64,000 nucleotides of DNA from Dipteronia dyeriana (GCA_032871835.1 CM065295.1:64353687-64417686), one strand, 5' to 3'; shown: positions 1 through 10,595, counted from the first letter of the stretch. The notes: generated by a model from the sequence alone, not told the origin. Numbers and translations: made by a program.

Positions 1-54
1 ATAAAAGTAAATAAATTGCGGGAAATTAAATAGCGTAAAAGTAAATAAAATACG

Positions 55-275
55 AGAAACGAAATCCAGAACTACAAGTTCTGGTATTGATAAATAAAAA
101 TCTAGAAGCTTCAGGTTCTAGTAATAATAAATTCAGAAGTTTCGAGTTCTGAAAATAAATTTAGGAACTTTAGGTTCCAATGGAAATAAAATTCAGTAAC
201 TTCAGGTTCTGAAAATAAATTTAGGAACTTCAGGTTCCAATTGAAATAAAATTCAGAAACTCTAGGTTTTGAAAT
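55..275. repeat. Array of seven short hairpins in a retroelement leader
   Basis: Seven short inverted repeats lie in a row, starting near 66, 102, 132, 164, 192, 224 and 252. The clearest is a perfect 8-bp stem with a 3-base loop at 66-84. Others are TTCAGAA/TTCTGAA at 132-153 and GGAAC/GTTCC at 164-178 and 224-238. From the third unit on, two alternating hairpin types recur with a 60-bp period. The array sits just inside the LTR called at 289-700, so it occupies the untranslated leader of that minus-strand element. Its function is unknown. Confidence 0.7.
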
Positions 276-288
276 CGTGCTGATAACG

Positions 289-700
289 TATTATAAATTA
301 AATTGAAATAACATATAAAACATTAAAAATTAATAAAATAAATGAGACAAGAAATAGAGGGAGAAATTGCCTCTCGTTTTTTACTTTGATTGTTTTTGTA
401 GATAAAACAAAGAAAGACTTTCATGGATTACCCCAAAAATAACAAAATATGGGAACCTATTTATAATGTTGAACACCCAATTAGGCAAAGACAACAAACT
501 TGCCATTTGTCATCAAGATGATAAGTCAATGTTTGATTTGTCTCCAAGTGTTCTCCATGCATGCCTCCACATGTATGGTGATGTGTTGAGAAAAATTCAT
601 AATGTTCCATAATAATATAGTAAATTTCTAGTGCGAGATCCCATATGAGTTTTTCGTACGGAATCACTAATTTGATAATTTCCACCTGTTATATCAAGTG
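289..700 (-). mobile_element. Probable LTR of a Ty1/copia-like element, minus strand
   Basis: Read on the minus strand, this segment contains a TATA box (TATAAATAGG, complement of 456-465) followed by an A/T-rich transcribed leader. It ends next to TTATCAGCACGAT (complement of 281-293), which resembles a primer-binding site. A 74-codon open frame at 461-685 shows no homology I recognise and is probably chance. The internal region runs off the left edge of the window, so gag and pol cannot be seen. Both LTR ends are approximate, and assignment to copia rests only on the PBS-like sequence and layout. Confidence 0.45.
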
Positions 701-780
701 TATTTTTTCTACAATTATTACCACCCATTGATTCCGCATGATAATTTTACGTGAGATACTGCATTTGATAATTTTCCTAC

Positions 781-800
781 ATATATATATATATATATAT
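781..800. repeat. (AT)n microsatellite
   Basis: Ten uninterrupted AT dinucleotides in an AT-rich spacer. Confidence 0.9.
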
Positions 801-804
801 TGTG

Positions 805-1760
805 TTTCTCTGGTAAAGAATCCCTTATTTTAATATAAAGCAATGATTTCGTAAAATCCACCAATTTGAACGAGTTTTGATTTGATTTTTTTTTTATGAT
901 AAATTCGATGAAACCTATTTATAAACCAATTTTTTTTTCTTTCAAATATTACAAACTATTACTTATTTGTCATTTTCACTATTTTTCTGATGCTTCACAT
1001 ATAACAAAATGGGGAACTATGATTTAACAAACTCACAACACTCATTGAGCCTAAACTTGTAGTTGGTATAAATAAATGTGAACAATGATCAAGCTAGCTT
1101 GTCCAACACCATGAACATGGAGAGAGAGATTTAAGTTGGACACCTGGATATACCAAAGGTAATGCTTTAACAAAATCACAATAATTTAGGTAGTTTTATT
1201 CAAAAGTTTTTAACATGTAAAGTTGGCTCTCCCTAATTAAGTTTTAGGAAACGTTATTTATGTTGTAAAATAAATGAAAAAGAGTAGAATAACATATGAA
1301 ATAATGAATAATGATAAGAGAGAAACCAATGAGAGAACGAGAGAGAACGAGAGAGAACCTTTTTTTATTTATCATCAGATTTTTACAAAGAAATGGATCA
1401 TATATATAGACTCATAAAATGACAACTTGACCACTTGCTCATTACATCATCAATTGTATCATTTTCCTAAGCATTAAGCAAATCATATCCATCCCAAGTA
1501 TTACACGATGCCAAAGTAAGAGAGAGATGTTAGGGTGTGGATACATGTGGTGGTGTAAATCCATCTAATGTTTACAACAATTTAACTATTCTTGTATATA
1601 AACACCTTTTGAATTTTCCTTCCACAAAGAATCAAGAGCTTTGTTAATATTATAGTGTGTTATGGCTTGTGGCTTTACACTTGAGCAATATATAAAAGAA
1701 GAGAAAAAAAACAACGAAATTCAACAGGCTGCTGTTTTTGCAAAAATAGTGAGAAAATAA
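805..1760. other. AT-rich spacer without recognisable gene
   Basis: No convincing open frame or repeat boundary is seen. A short GAGAGAAC-type microsatellite lies near 1320-1360. The right part lies upstream of the DnaJ-like gene and downstream of the minus-strand tRNA. Confidence 0.5.
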
Positions 1761-1834
1761 TGGCCCATGCAGGTCTCGAACCTGCGACCTTCGCGTTATT
1801 AGCACGACGCTCTAACCAACTGAGCTAATAGGCC
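1761..1834 (-). tRNA. tRNA-Ile (anticodon AAU)
   Basis: The minus-strand 74-nt sequence folds into a complete cloverleaf: acceptor GGCCUAU paired with AUGGGCC plus discriminator A; D stem GCUC/GAGC; anticodon stem UCGUG/CGCGA with loop CUAAUAA; T stem GCAGG/CCUGC with loop UUCGAGA. The anticodon AAU (complement of 1798-1800) reads isoleucine codons after A-to-I editing. There is no intron. The CCA end is not encoded, as expected for a nuclear tRNA gene. It looks functional. It lies 145 bp from the start of the divergent DnaJ-like gene. Confidence 0.97.
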
Positions 1835-1978
1835 ACGTTGATGTCTATTTACTGGACATGAAACTTATATAAAGATATGGAAATAGTAATGGATAAGGTA
1901 GTTTTTGCATTGAAAAAAATTTATGTCTTCCAAGTATGAAGAGGTGAGGCTCGACTCTGGTGTGGTGGAGGAAGAGAA

Positions 1979-3143
1979 ATGGAGGGTGGTTTAACATCTA
2001 GTGAATTAGCCGGGTTTGGAGTGGGCACTCTGCTTTTATGGGCCACTCTCTCTGCTCCTAAACTCGATGCTCTCTTTTCTGCTTCTCAGAGAAGGTCTGT
2101 TTCTCTCTACCTTTCATGTTGTTGGGTTCCAGTCATTCTTCGTTTTTTTAATTAATTTTTCGTTGTGTTTGTATTATGGTATTTTGATGGATTGAGCACT
2201 TTTTACTATGATTTGGTGTTGCTCTGTTCACTTCTTATCAGGGCATGTTTGGTCATAAAGAAACAAGTCTAATGAATTAACAGTTTGTTTCACTGAATGT
2301 AAATGCTGGATAATTCCATTTCCAGTAGATTGGGCAGACTTGGGACAAACAACTTCAAATTGTACCAAGAACACAGATTTAGTGAAGTGGTATTCTTATT
2401 TGATTAGATTCCTCACTTAGTGTCAAAAGAGTAAAAGCCAAATCGCTTTTGAATTTCATGCAACTCAAAATTTCTTGTTCTAATAACAACTTTTTTTTTT
2501 TTTTTTTTTTTTTTTGCATCTCTTTAAATTTTTGTGCTAATATCAATGATACTTCATCAAGATATGTAGCTTGTTTAAAGGCTAAAGGTCCCTAACTACT
2601 TATCATCTAAAATTTGAAAACATATCATTTTAGAGTGAACTAACAGCTGACTTGTTGTAAGTGGACAACTTTACTATTGGCTCAAAGAAGGTTGCATCTT
2701 TAAATTGCATAAACTGCCAAGTAGGTATTTTGAACTGTGGTGAAGGAATGATGTTGCCCTTATTTCATTATATAGAATATTGTAATTTGTGTATATAGGT
2801 AGTTTGAACTGTAGTGAAGGAAGGATATTGCCCTTATATGACTTTTGTGCATATGAAGAGATGTATGCTTTTTTAACATATGTATGCTCGATGTGTAACT
2901 CGTTGTAAATGCAGCTCTTTAGGTATGTGCAAGAGATGTGGTGATCTGAGGATGATAGCATGCTCAAGATGTAAAGGAACAGGATATGTTAAATCAAGTG
3001 GACCATTCAGCTTTAATCTAATGGATGACATGTATCAGTGGATCGATGGCACTGAATCAAACGTGAATTCAATTAGATGCTCAAAATGTCAAGCTAGCGG
3101 TCGCTTCTCCTGCCCCAGTTGCTCAGATATACCCCAATCTTGA
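1979..3143 (+). CDS. DnaJ-type cysteine-rich (zinc-finger) small protein, two exons
   Basis: Exon 1 is about 1979-2094 and exon 2 about 2915-3143, giving 114 residues. The donor is AG|GTCTGT and the acceptor TGCAG|C; splicing creates a Ser codon and keeps the frame. The N-terminus has a Gly/Leu-rich hydrophobic stretch (residues 11-32) that could be a membrane anchor or part of an organelle signal. The C-terminal part has four CxxC pairs (C44/C47, C55/C58, C94/C97, C105/C108). One is the canonical CSRCKGTG of the DnaJ zinc domain. There is no J domain. Similar short DnaJ-cysteine-rich-only proteins are widespread in plants; some family members work in plastid thiol or assembly chemistry, but the role here is inferred only. 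The frame is intact, and this is the one clearly complete protein-coding gene in the window. Confidence 0.85.
2491..2515. repeat. 25-base poly(T) tract in intron
   Basis: A run of 25 T within the single intron of the DnaJ-like gene. It may be slippage-prone, or the oligo(A) end of an old minus-strand retroposon. Confidence 0.85.
2721..2836. repeat. Imperfect direct duplication in intron
   Basis: A segment of about 42 bp at 2721-2762 recurs at 2796-2836 with a few substitutions; both contain TTGAACTGT and GAAGGAA. It lies just upstream of the exon 2 acceptor. Confidence 0.7.
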
Positions 3144-3593
3144 TTGCTTCTGATTCTGTTGAAATATTTTCTCTTTCTACTTCCCAGATCCATTAATCCC
3201 GCTATCATGGTACACATCTTTCTGTCCAGATTGTCTTATGGTTAAGTGGTTCATAAATACATACACTTATAGCAGAGACATGTATTAGTTGCAAAAGTTA
3301 TAAATCTCATTTAAAAACATGTTTTATATCGTTAATTGCAAATTCTTCCAATAATGCTGGCTACATACCATATTGGGTGATAATGAAATCTAAGCCCGTT
3401 TTTGATAACGAAGTACTATTATGTAGCAGTGTTACAGTTAATATCTTTATAGTTCTGTTTATTTATGGTTTGAGCCAAAACATTCTGTGGACGGTATCTA
3501 TGTTCGTTCTAGAGAACAATGTGATTGTTGTCTTAGCTCCATCAATATACATGTATGGTAAAGGGGCCTATAAGGTGAAGAGAGGGGTATAAA
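3144..3593. other. 3' flank of DnaJ-like gene
   Basis: Probably holds the 3' UTR and spacer. No motif supports an independent gene. The open frame at 3377-3592 is hydrophobic and has no recognisable domain. Confidence 0.4.
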
Positions 3594-4560
3594 TTGGTTG
3601 TTGCCAATAGAAGGAGAGAGGCTGGTTCAGGGTATAAAAGTGATCATAAATCGTGGCTAAACCTCTGGAATTCTTATATTCCTCCGAAGATTAAAATCTT
3701 CATATGGAGAGTATGTTTGAATGTTATACCTGCTCTGGATAATCTGTTGAAGAGGAAGATTGTGTGCAATACTCGCTGTCTGAAACTCAGACGATGGCTG
3801 TTGTGGTGTGGATGGGTGGAAGATGTGTGGAGTAAACCTCTTTTTAGGGTCTGATGTCACAGTTTAGGAGGATCAAATGCTTTGATTTGATTAGGTGGAT
3901 TTTCTCTAAGGTCATGAAGAGTGAGTTTGAGCTTTTTCTGTGCGATTATTTGGAGCTTGAGGAATGATCGCAGTATGGTAGTGCATTAGTAGGAAATCAA
4001 AACCAGTTGAAGAAATCCTTGATAGAGCTGTAGATTTTTTACATGAGTTCCAGAATACTCTTTCTGCTTTGAGACCTTCTAAAATAAAATCCATCTCGGT
4101 CTCTAGTGTTAGAGTGGCTTGGGTTCCCCCTCCTGATGATAGTTTGAAACTGAATTCTGATGCTGTGATTACGGAAGGTGTTTCTTACATGGGTGCTGGT
4201 GATGTAATCAGAGATAGTGATGGGAAGGTTATAGCTGCATTGCGGAAGGTTTGTTATTGGCTAAACTTCGGAATTTAAGGGTCAACTGGGTAGAAGCAGA
4301 TGCTGCAAATGTTATCTCAGCCTCTCTCAGGAGTTAATACTTAATAGTGCTATTGATTTGTTGAATCCTGCAGGTCCTATCGTAAATGACATTAAAGCTC
4401 TTTGTAAGGTTGTAGCCTTGTAGGTGTATTCTCATGCCAAGCTATTGACAGGGATAGAAACAGTGTGACCAATACATTGGTTTCCTTCGCTTTATCCTCG
4501 AAAGAGGATCATACTTGGCTTGATGAATGGCCATCTTGTATAGCTTCCTTTGCTTAGTTG
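3594..4560 (+). pseudogene. LINE-type remnant: zf-RVT plus RNase H-like domain
   Basis: The first part (3594-3860) encodes the plant reverse-transcriptase-associated zinc-binding signature, including SWLNLWNSYIPPKIKIFIWR and a conserved Arg-Cys-Leu-Asn block. This is the sequence found C-terminal to the RT of plant LINEs. The second part (4069-4278) matches the start of the plant RNase H-like domain (DSLKLNSDA, then GAGDVIRDSDGKVIAA). Further pieces in other frames, such as VNWVEADAANVI and VSFALSSKEDHTWLDEWPSC, run to about 4555. The reading frame changes at least three times and includes stops, so it is dead. No RT core or poly(A) end is visible, so it is either a truncated LINE or a gene fragment derived from one. 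Confidence 0.75.
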
Positions 4561-5708
4561 AATACATAGACACACAAGTACGGAAGTATGGTGAGCCTAA
4601 CAAACCATTCTTCTGCTCTGCATATCTCCAAGCCTCCAACTATGGAAGAACTCACATCTGAATCCTTGCTTCTTTGTGAAATCTAGTCCTTTTAATTTAA
4701 TTGTGTAACCTGGCTGCTGGGATACAATTGATAACTCAAAACAGTCAAACCTGAGTTGTGTATTTTGTTTGGTTGTTTTTCCCGGTTGGGACAGATCTCT
4801 AGCTCAACTTGTATGTCTCAACTTCTATTCTATACCGACCCTTGATCTGTTTAGGGACTCATGGGATTAATGCCAATTCCTGTGGCAAAGACTACTTAAT
4901 GAATCATCTAGCTTGGCTTGATTTTAAAATTTTATGCTCCTGCAACATAAGCTTGCTGGTGATGTTTTTGTAGGTGATCTCAATCAACCCAGAACCTTTT
5001 TGTTCAATGCCACTGGCCAATCATGCAATAGTACTTAAAACTATAATTAGGTCAATTAATGATAGTTCTTATAACAGGATTCATCAATGAAATTGCCTTT
5101 GCTAAGCATGGATGGCATTTTCTCAGTATCGGATAAAGCGATAGCCACCACCATGAGAGTGGAAGAACAAGTAGCAATCAAGTGCTGGTCTGGCCAGTTT
5201 TGACTAAATTCACAAGCTGATGAATAATGATGTTGTCTGAATGTAGAGAACTTCAGTGAGGCGGGGCGTATATATATGACCGACCACTCCAACAACATCA
5301 TGTTGTACGATCAATTACATATGTAATTGGTTAAGCATATTATGTGAGTACTCTTACGGGGCAAGAGTGTAGGTCCCGCCCCATAAAAGTCTGCCATTGT
5401 TAAACACTTAAACTTATACCTGCTGTAGGTCTCGTTTAGTCAACGCTCGGTCCAATAGTCATAGTGATACCTAGGCTAGGAAAACACTGGTGTAACAAAG
5501 GCTCCGCCGAGAGGTTCCATGTCACCACGAGGATTTTCAGTGGCAAATAGCAAATAGGATTGTCTTGGTCTCGATGAAAAGCTATAACTTGAAAACAATG
5601 TAACCCGATAGTGGCTACAGTGACCGGCGTTAAAATAGTTTGACAATCTAATCCGTCAATCGGATCTAGAGAGAAAAGGTCTAGAGCGACAAAAACATAG
5701 TTTCAGCT
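4561..5708. other. Spacer, nothing recognised
   Basis: Lower-copy-looking sequence with somewhat higher GC between 5300 and 5700. The 81-codon minus-strand frame at 5056-5301 has no recognisable motif. The hAT-like MITE is inserted at its right end. Confidence 0.4.
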
Positions 5709-5716
5709 TATGAAAG

Positions 5717-6437
5717 TAGGGATGGATACAGAAACCGAATCCGAAACCGAATTGAACCGAACCGAACCGAACCGAACCGAAAATTGATGTTTGGTTCGGT
5801 TCGGTTCGGTTCGGTCGGTTCGGTTCGGTTCATAGCTTCTATTCGGTTCAAACCGATTTGAAATTTAAAAACCGAATTGAATTCAGTTCGGTTTTGGTTT
5901 TGAACATACAAAACCGAACCGAATAAACCGAATTGTCTTAATGAATTATTTTATAAGGTTCAATTTTATTATGGACTGTTTTTTTTATGATGTTTTCTTT
6001 TGGACTACATTATGTATTGCATTTTTTCACTTCTATTTTATAGAAATTATGAAGACTTTATATTTTGATTGAGTACGTAGATCGAATATGATGGAAAATT
6101 TAGATTTGGATTAAAAATTAGATTGTATTTTGTTTAAATTATTTTTTACATGTTATGTTTTCTAAAAAAAAATTAAGTCTAAATGCCAAATAAGCAACTT
6201 AGAGGTCTAAAAAATTAAAAAACATATAAAAACCTTCAAAACTCAACAGGCTAAATACCGAATGGAATCGAACCGAATCGAACCGAATCAAACCGAGATA
6301 AAGGCGTTCGGTTCAATTCGGTTTTCAAGTACAAAATGGTTCAACCCGATTCATTTTTTCAAAAACCAAATATATGTCGGTTCAATACGGTTTTGATCAA
6401 AACCGAACCGAACCAAACTGATCTATGCCTACCCCTA
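5717..6437. mobile_element. Non-autonomous hAT-like element with CCGAA subterminal repeats
   Basis: Left end TAGGGATGGATACAG and right end, read as complement, TAGGGGTAGGCATAG form imperfect terminal inverted repeats that differ only by transitions. The element is flanked by an 8-bp target duplication, TATGAAAG (5709-5716) and TATGAGAG (6438-6445), which is the hAT length. Dense (A)CCGAA/GGTTC repeats fill both subterminal regions in opposite orientation, and the centre is AT-rich and non-coding. The sevenfold repeated Asn-Arg-Thr-Glu-Pro reading in the minus frame is only the repeat translated. It belongs to the same class as the larger element at 50866-52560. Confidence 0.82.
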
Positions 6438-6507
6438 TATGAGAGAGTACATACCTTATTCTTATAGAGTCCTCTGTTTATATAAAGATGGATGCATTAC
6501 TTACATT

Positions 6508-6972
6508 CTATGTTGCACGGATACTTCAAATTGGGGAGGGAACTCGTGTCAAACTCATATCTTGTCCGGATACGTCCTGGATACACTCAGATACGTATCG
6601 GATACACCATTTGACGTATCTGTTGACTTTTTCTCAAGTTCGACTGAAGATACGTCGAGGATGCGCCGGAGATTCGATAAGGATACAACAATGATACGTT
6701 TGGGGCAAAAATTTAATTATTTTAATTAAAACCTGAGTCAAATTACGATTTTACAAAGTTGAAGGGTCAAAATATAATCGTTTAAAATAAACCTCAGACT
6801 AAGTTTTTACTTTGTTGGGTTCGTTCTTATATCATAAATATAATTATATAGAATATATTTTGAATGAATTATTGGAATATGATTTTTAAAATATAAAATA
6901 TAAATATATATTATTTTAATTGACGTATCCTGCCGTATCTGCTGCATCCGTATCCGTATCCGTGCAACATAG
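6508..6972. mobile_element. MITE with perfect 17-bp terminal inverted repeats
   Basis: CTATGTTGCACGGATAC at 6508-6524 is exactly inverted at 6956-6972. The subterminal regions carry repeated GGATAC/GTATCC motifs and the centre is AT-rich and non-coding. A 23-bp imperfect direct repeat lies outside it, at 6479-6501 and 6991-7013, but not directly at the ends. This suggests either insertion into a small duplication or a composite insertion. The superfamily is not assigned. Confidence 0.8.
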
Positions 6973-7769
6973 CTTGCACTTATGCTAAGTTATATAAAAA
7001 TGGATGCATTATTAGAGGATAATGTCACGTCCCTTGTGCTCCTTGTAAACGAGGAATTTAAAATCGATAGATATACCAACATATCCACTGACATATCCAT
7101 ATTTTAAAGGAGCCAATATTGAAACAGGCAAATATCCAATGTCTTGTAGAATATCTGATCGATTTCGAAATATCCATAAAAATCCCTTGATATTTTCAAA
7201 ATATTGTGAATTTCTTTTCAAAATCTAGAGATATTTTACAAATTGTTAAAATATTTTTTAATCATAAAAACTTAAATTATTATTCAAATAATTTATGTTG
7301 AAAATTATTTTAAAAGAAATATTAATAAACTTATAAAAATTTCCAAGATCGTAAATTATTGAAGTAAAATTGGGCTAGAGTGAACGTGTACAATATTGAG
7401 AAAGCATTATGAAAAGAAATTATTTTTGCATGCAATAGCAGTTCACATATTGTCAAAAATAACATTATCTTCTGCATGCAAAAGAAATTAGTCCATATTC
7501 ACACAAAACATAAGAACCGTATTACCTATTCTAACATTGAATAACTTGTTTATTGTTAATATAATATGAAATTTAAACTTCGTGATGTGACAACCGAAAA
7601 AGATAAAGTAAATGAAACTGATTTTATGGATCTCCTTCAAGTAGCTATTGAAATAGGGGACGATAATAAAAATTCTATTTTTTATTGACCTATCTACTTG
7701 GATGATGATGAGGGAAATCCTAATTCACATATTCCTTCTCATGCTCGAGACATGAGAATAAATGTTGAA

Positions 7770-8065
7770 CAAGTGATTAGAGAAGAATCTGTTGTAGATC
7801 GTTGAGTTACTATTAGTAAACTCTTCCGATGACCAACATAACTCTTATGGAAATAGTAGAGGAAAAGATGATGGAGATGAAGGGGATGGTAGGGATGAAG
7901 GTTGGGATTCCGGTGCACAAGTGATTAGAGAAGAATTTGTTGTAGATCGTTGAGTTACTATTAGTAAACTCTTCCGATGACCAACATAACTCTTATGGAA
8001 ATAGTAAAGGAAAAGATGATGGAGATGAAGGGGATGGTAGGGATGAAGGCTGGGATTCCGGTGCA
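7770..8065. repeat. 148-bp tandem duplication
   Basis: The unit 7770-7917 is repeated immediately at 7918-8065 with only a few substitutions. It lies in the transposase tail and is followed by degenerate short units of the GGGATGTTGGTGC type (8066-8175), which encode Gly-Trp-Asp repeats. Confidence 0.9.
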
Positions 8066-8199
8066 GGATGTTGGGATGCTAATGCAAAGAGTTGGGATGT
8101 TTGTGTTGGAGATTGGGATGTTGGTGCAGTAGGTTGGAATGCTAGTGCGACAGGTTGAGATGTTGGTATAGGTAATTTTGATCAGAATCGTGGTAGACA

Positions 8200-8750
8200 A
8201 CTAGGACCGATCCTGAATTTTTAAAGGTTCGAGATGAAAATCTAAAATGGGCCCCTCTTTCATATCCATATTTTGTCAATATATATACAAATATATAACC
8301 CTGTTTTCACATATTTGGTTTGAAAATGATAATTTCAATAAATATAAAACATTATTGTGTTATAAATATATTTTTTATATAAATAAATAATTTTTGCATA
8401 ACACATAAGCAAAAGTTGAATAGAAATACCGAATAAAGTGAGTTATTAAAGCTTTATTTTTTAATTTCACTTGTAAAGAGTTGGGCCTATGTTTAAATTT
8501 GAGTTATTGTGTGGAGGCAAAGTTTAAACCCCCTTTTAACTTTTTAATTACGGAATGATTTGTGTCGCTATTTAAAAAAGAGGTTTGGAGCTAAGGATTT
8601 TTATTTAACTGAAATAAAAATGCGAATCAGGTTTTTTTTTTTAAAATATTTATTTCGGTCTATTTATTTTAAAACTCAAAGCATGTAACTAAGAGCCCCC
8701 TCATATAGTGGCCCTTAGCGGCCACCCTTATCATCCTGGCTCAAGACAGG
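8200..8750. mobile_element. Nested insertion in the transposase tail, hAT-like ends
   Basis: The tail coding sequence stops near 8200 and resumes near 8755. The inserted block begins with GGACCGATCCTG, resembling the palindromic GGGCCGGYCCTG ends of a common plant hAT-like family. It contains GGGCCCCTC near the left and GAGCCCCCTC and TGGCCCTTAGCGGCCACC near the right. Its interior is AT-rich and non-coding. Flanks TAGACAAC and AAGACAGG could be a decayed 8-bp duplication. Boundaries are approximate. Confidence 0.5.
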
Positions 8751-8982
8751 GCATATAGAAATCAAGGAGGAATGAATCAAATCAATGAAGATTCTTTGAC
8801 TATGACTATCTCATCAATGAGTTTAGACACTGAAAATAGTTTGTTTTGTGATTCGCAGACAATGTCAAATTCCAAAATACCATATTATGGTAGTTATGGT
8901 AGCTACAATATATTTGATTATCATTCGCCACAAATGTCATATGCAATAGAGTAGTGCTAAACAACTTAAAAATTCAACACAA

Positions 8983-9085
8983 ATTTCAACCCAAATGATA
9001 TGACAAATGAGTTGTCATCACTACACAAAACATTGAATGATGTGGTTAACGAAAAAATCACTTGGCACATCATTTGGGTTGAAAT
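8983..9085. repeat. 17-bp perfect inverted repeat
   Basis: ATTTCAACCCAAATGAT at 8983-8999 is exactly inverted at 9069-9085, separated by 69 bp. It lies in the right part of the element at 7053-9782 and could be a small foldback insertion. Confidence 0.75.
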
Positions 9086-10244
9086 CTGGGTTACATTTTT
9101 GGTTGACTAGCATTAGTGTAGGCAATATCTATACATACAAATCAGTAATATCCACCAAATTGGGTAAATCCAAACTACCAAATTCATGGATCGGTTGGAA
9201 GAGATCAAACAACATACATATGACATATGAATAACTACCTTGAAAAATATGCAAGCACATTTTCCTGAAAAAATTATTATTCGAATTAAAATGAAAATGT
9301 GCCTTATGTCTTTGAAGTGATTTGAACCATTAAGGAATTCATGTTAGTATTAAATTTCAAACATACAATGTATTATGTATGAATTCTAATAAAATCATGG
9401 AACTATATTTTTTTATGATAATTGTGTTTATTGAATATTTAATATCTTGATATTGTACATAATATTATAAAAGTGAAACAAGATATTATTCTATTAAATA
9501 CTTAATTTTAAAAATTATATACATACTATATCTATGTTATAATTTACAATAAACTCATAACTATGCTAATTTATTATTAAAATATGATTCAATTGATGTA
9601 TAATTAATTGTTTCAGATTGTCCTAAAATTTTATAAAATATTTCTAACTTTAGATATAAATATCCATCTTAAAAAAAACAAATTAACAGTATATCTACTG
9701 ATATCGATATTATCTCCGAAATATCCATAAATTTGGAAGCCCGATATCGATATCGATACTGGTACCGATATTTTCTTCCTTGCTTGTAAACGAAAGGATT
9801 TGCAATCTCAAGTTATCAATTCAGACAAGGATCATCCGCGAAACTCTATCTCCGATGAACCATATTGTCCTTTTTATAATCCATTGCCACTTGGCTTTAA
9901 TGTTGTAATTATGGATCGGTCCGAGATAGGCCGGTCTGGCTAGTCCGCGAAGCGAAACTGGTCGTGCTTGAAGGAGGCAGGCCAGGCCGAGTCCGGTTCG
10001 TGACGTGCCTGACCTCTGGTACCAGGTCCGGCGGGCCAGCCCACTACGGCACGCCTAGCCGGCGTACCAGGCCCCCGGACCGGCACACTGACCCACCAAT
10101 TCAACCGTTTTTTTAAATATTCCCTCAAATAGTTGGATTTTGAATTGCAGCCGTTAGAGCCTTTAAAAAATACAAAAAACCACCTGAAATCTTTCAAATT
10201 AAATTTTGACCCATAAATCAATTTTTTCTATAAATACTTCCATC

Positions 10245-10595
10245 CATTTTAGTTCTGGCCCCACTACAACCGAACGAAGCCTTGTAGGTGGAAGGTTAGA
10301 AGGTTGCGCTTCTTCTACAACCAATAGATCAACTCTTTCCTTTGTTGCGTCTGCTACCAACTGTTGCAGTGCCTCGCGGAAGCGTCATGTTAGGTCTTCG
10401 CTGGTCGGAGGGATTTGTTGAATCCTTGCCAGGGATATTGGTTGGTTGGTTGGTTGGTTGGTTGCGGCGCGATCTCATGAACTACTGCCAATATGGACAT
10501 TATCTGGAGATTTTTAGACATCCCCAGGACTGTTTCTGCTTCCCGCCATTACTTTTAATTAAATCGGAGGTTCAGCCCCTCCTTCTAACGCCAAT
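10245..10595 (-). pseudogene. Extra gag 5' fragment outside the 3' LTR
   Basis: This segment is the counterpart of 21145-21487 (leader plus gag start) with scattered differences. It starts at a PBS-like TGGCGTTAGAAGGAGG (complement) next to the LTR and passes through the gag start codon (complement of 10547-10549). It lies on the wrong side of the 3' LTR for a simple insertion, so it must come from a tandem or recombined second copy sharing this LTR. It breaks off at about 10245 in hAT sequence. Confidence 0.8.

Larger units (their letters stand above)
7590..8950 (+). pseudogene. Tail of a hAT-like transposase gene, broken
   Basis: Plus-strand fragments read as an acidic linker (LLQVAIEIGDDN, then YLDDDEGNPNSHIPSHARDM), followed by a low-complexity Asp/Gly/Trp-rich tail. 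After an interruption at about 8200-8750 the frame reopens (8772-8954) with a Ser/Tyr-rich end, including SYGSYNIFDYHSPQMS. Plant hAT transposases often carry an acidic, glycine-rich tail of this sort after the dimerisation domain; I infer the family from that. Several stops and frame changes are present and no catalytic core remains. Confidence 0.45.
7053..9782 (+). mobile_element. DNA transposon remnant flanked by 11-bp direct repeat, hAT-like coding
   Basis: CTTGTAAACGA occurs directly at 7042-7052 and again at 9783-9793. Between them, GGAATTTAAAATCGATA at the left and the complement of the right end (GGAAGAAAATATCGGTA) are similar, giving imperfect inverted ends rich in ATCGAT. Inside lie remnants of a plant hAT-like transposase tail: a LLQVAIEIGDDN segment, an acidic Gly/Asp stretch and repeated Gly-Trp-Asp units (7590-8190). 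The coding tail is then interrupted by another insertion and resumes near 8755. Whether the family is hAT or another class is uncertain, because an 11-bp duplication is longer than hAT usually makes. Confidence 0.6.

Noticed and set aside
55..275. CRISPR-like array
   Set aside because: Regular spacing of short palindromes was considered, but units vary in sequence, spacers are not unique, and the context is a plant retroelement leader.
461..685. 74-codon minus-strand ORF
   Set aside because: It lies wholly inside the LTR upstream of its TATA box and has no domain.
5340..5700. Organelle DNA insertion or structural RNA
   Set aside because: Slightly higher GC raised the idea, but no plastid, mitochondrial or rRNA signature is recognisable.
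5708..5911. Minus-strand ORF rich in Asn-Arg-Thr-Glu-Pro
   Set aside because: It is the CCGAA subterminal repeat translated; there is no gene.
7961..8200. Minus-strand Thr/Ser/Ile-rich repeat protein
   Set aside because: It is antisense to the Gly-Trp-Asp minirepeats of the transposase tail.
9940..10221. Minus-strand GC-rich ORF
   Set aside because: It is a translation of the GC-rich subterminal repeats of the hAT element, with no domain.
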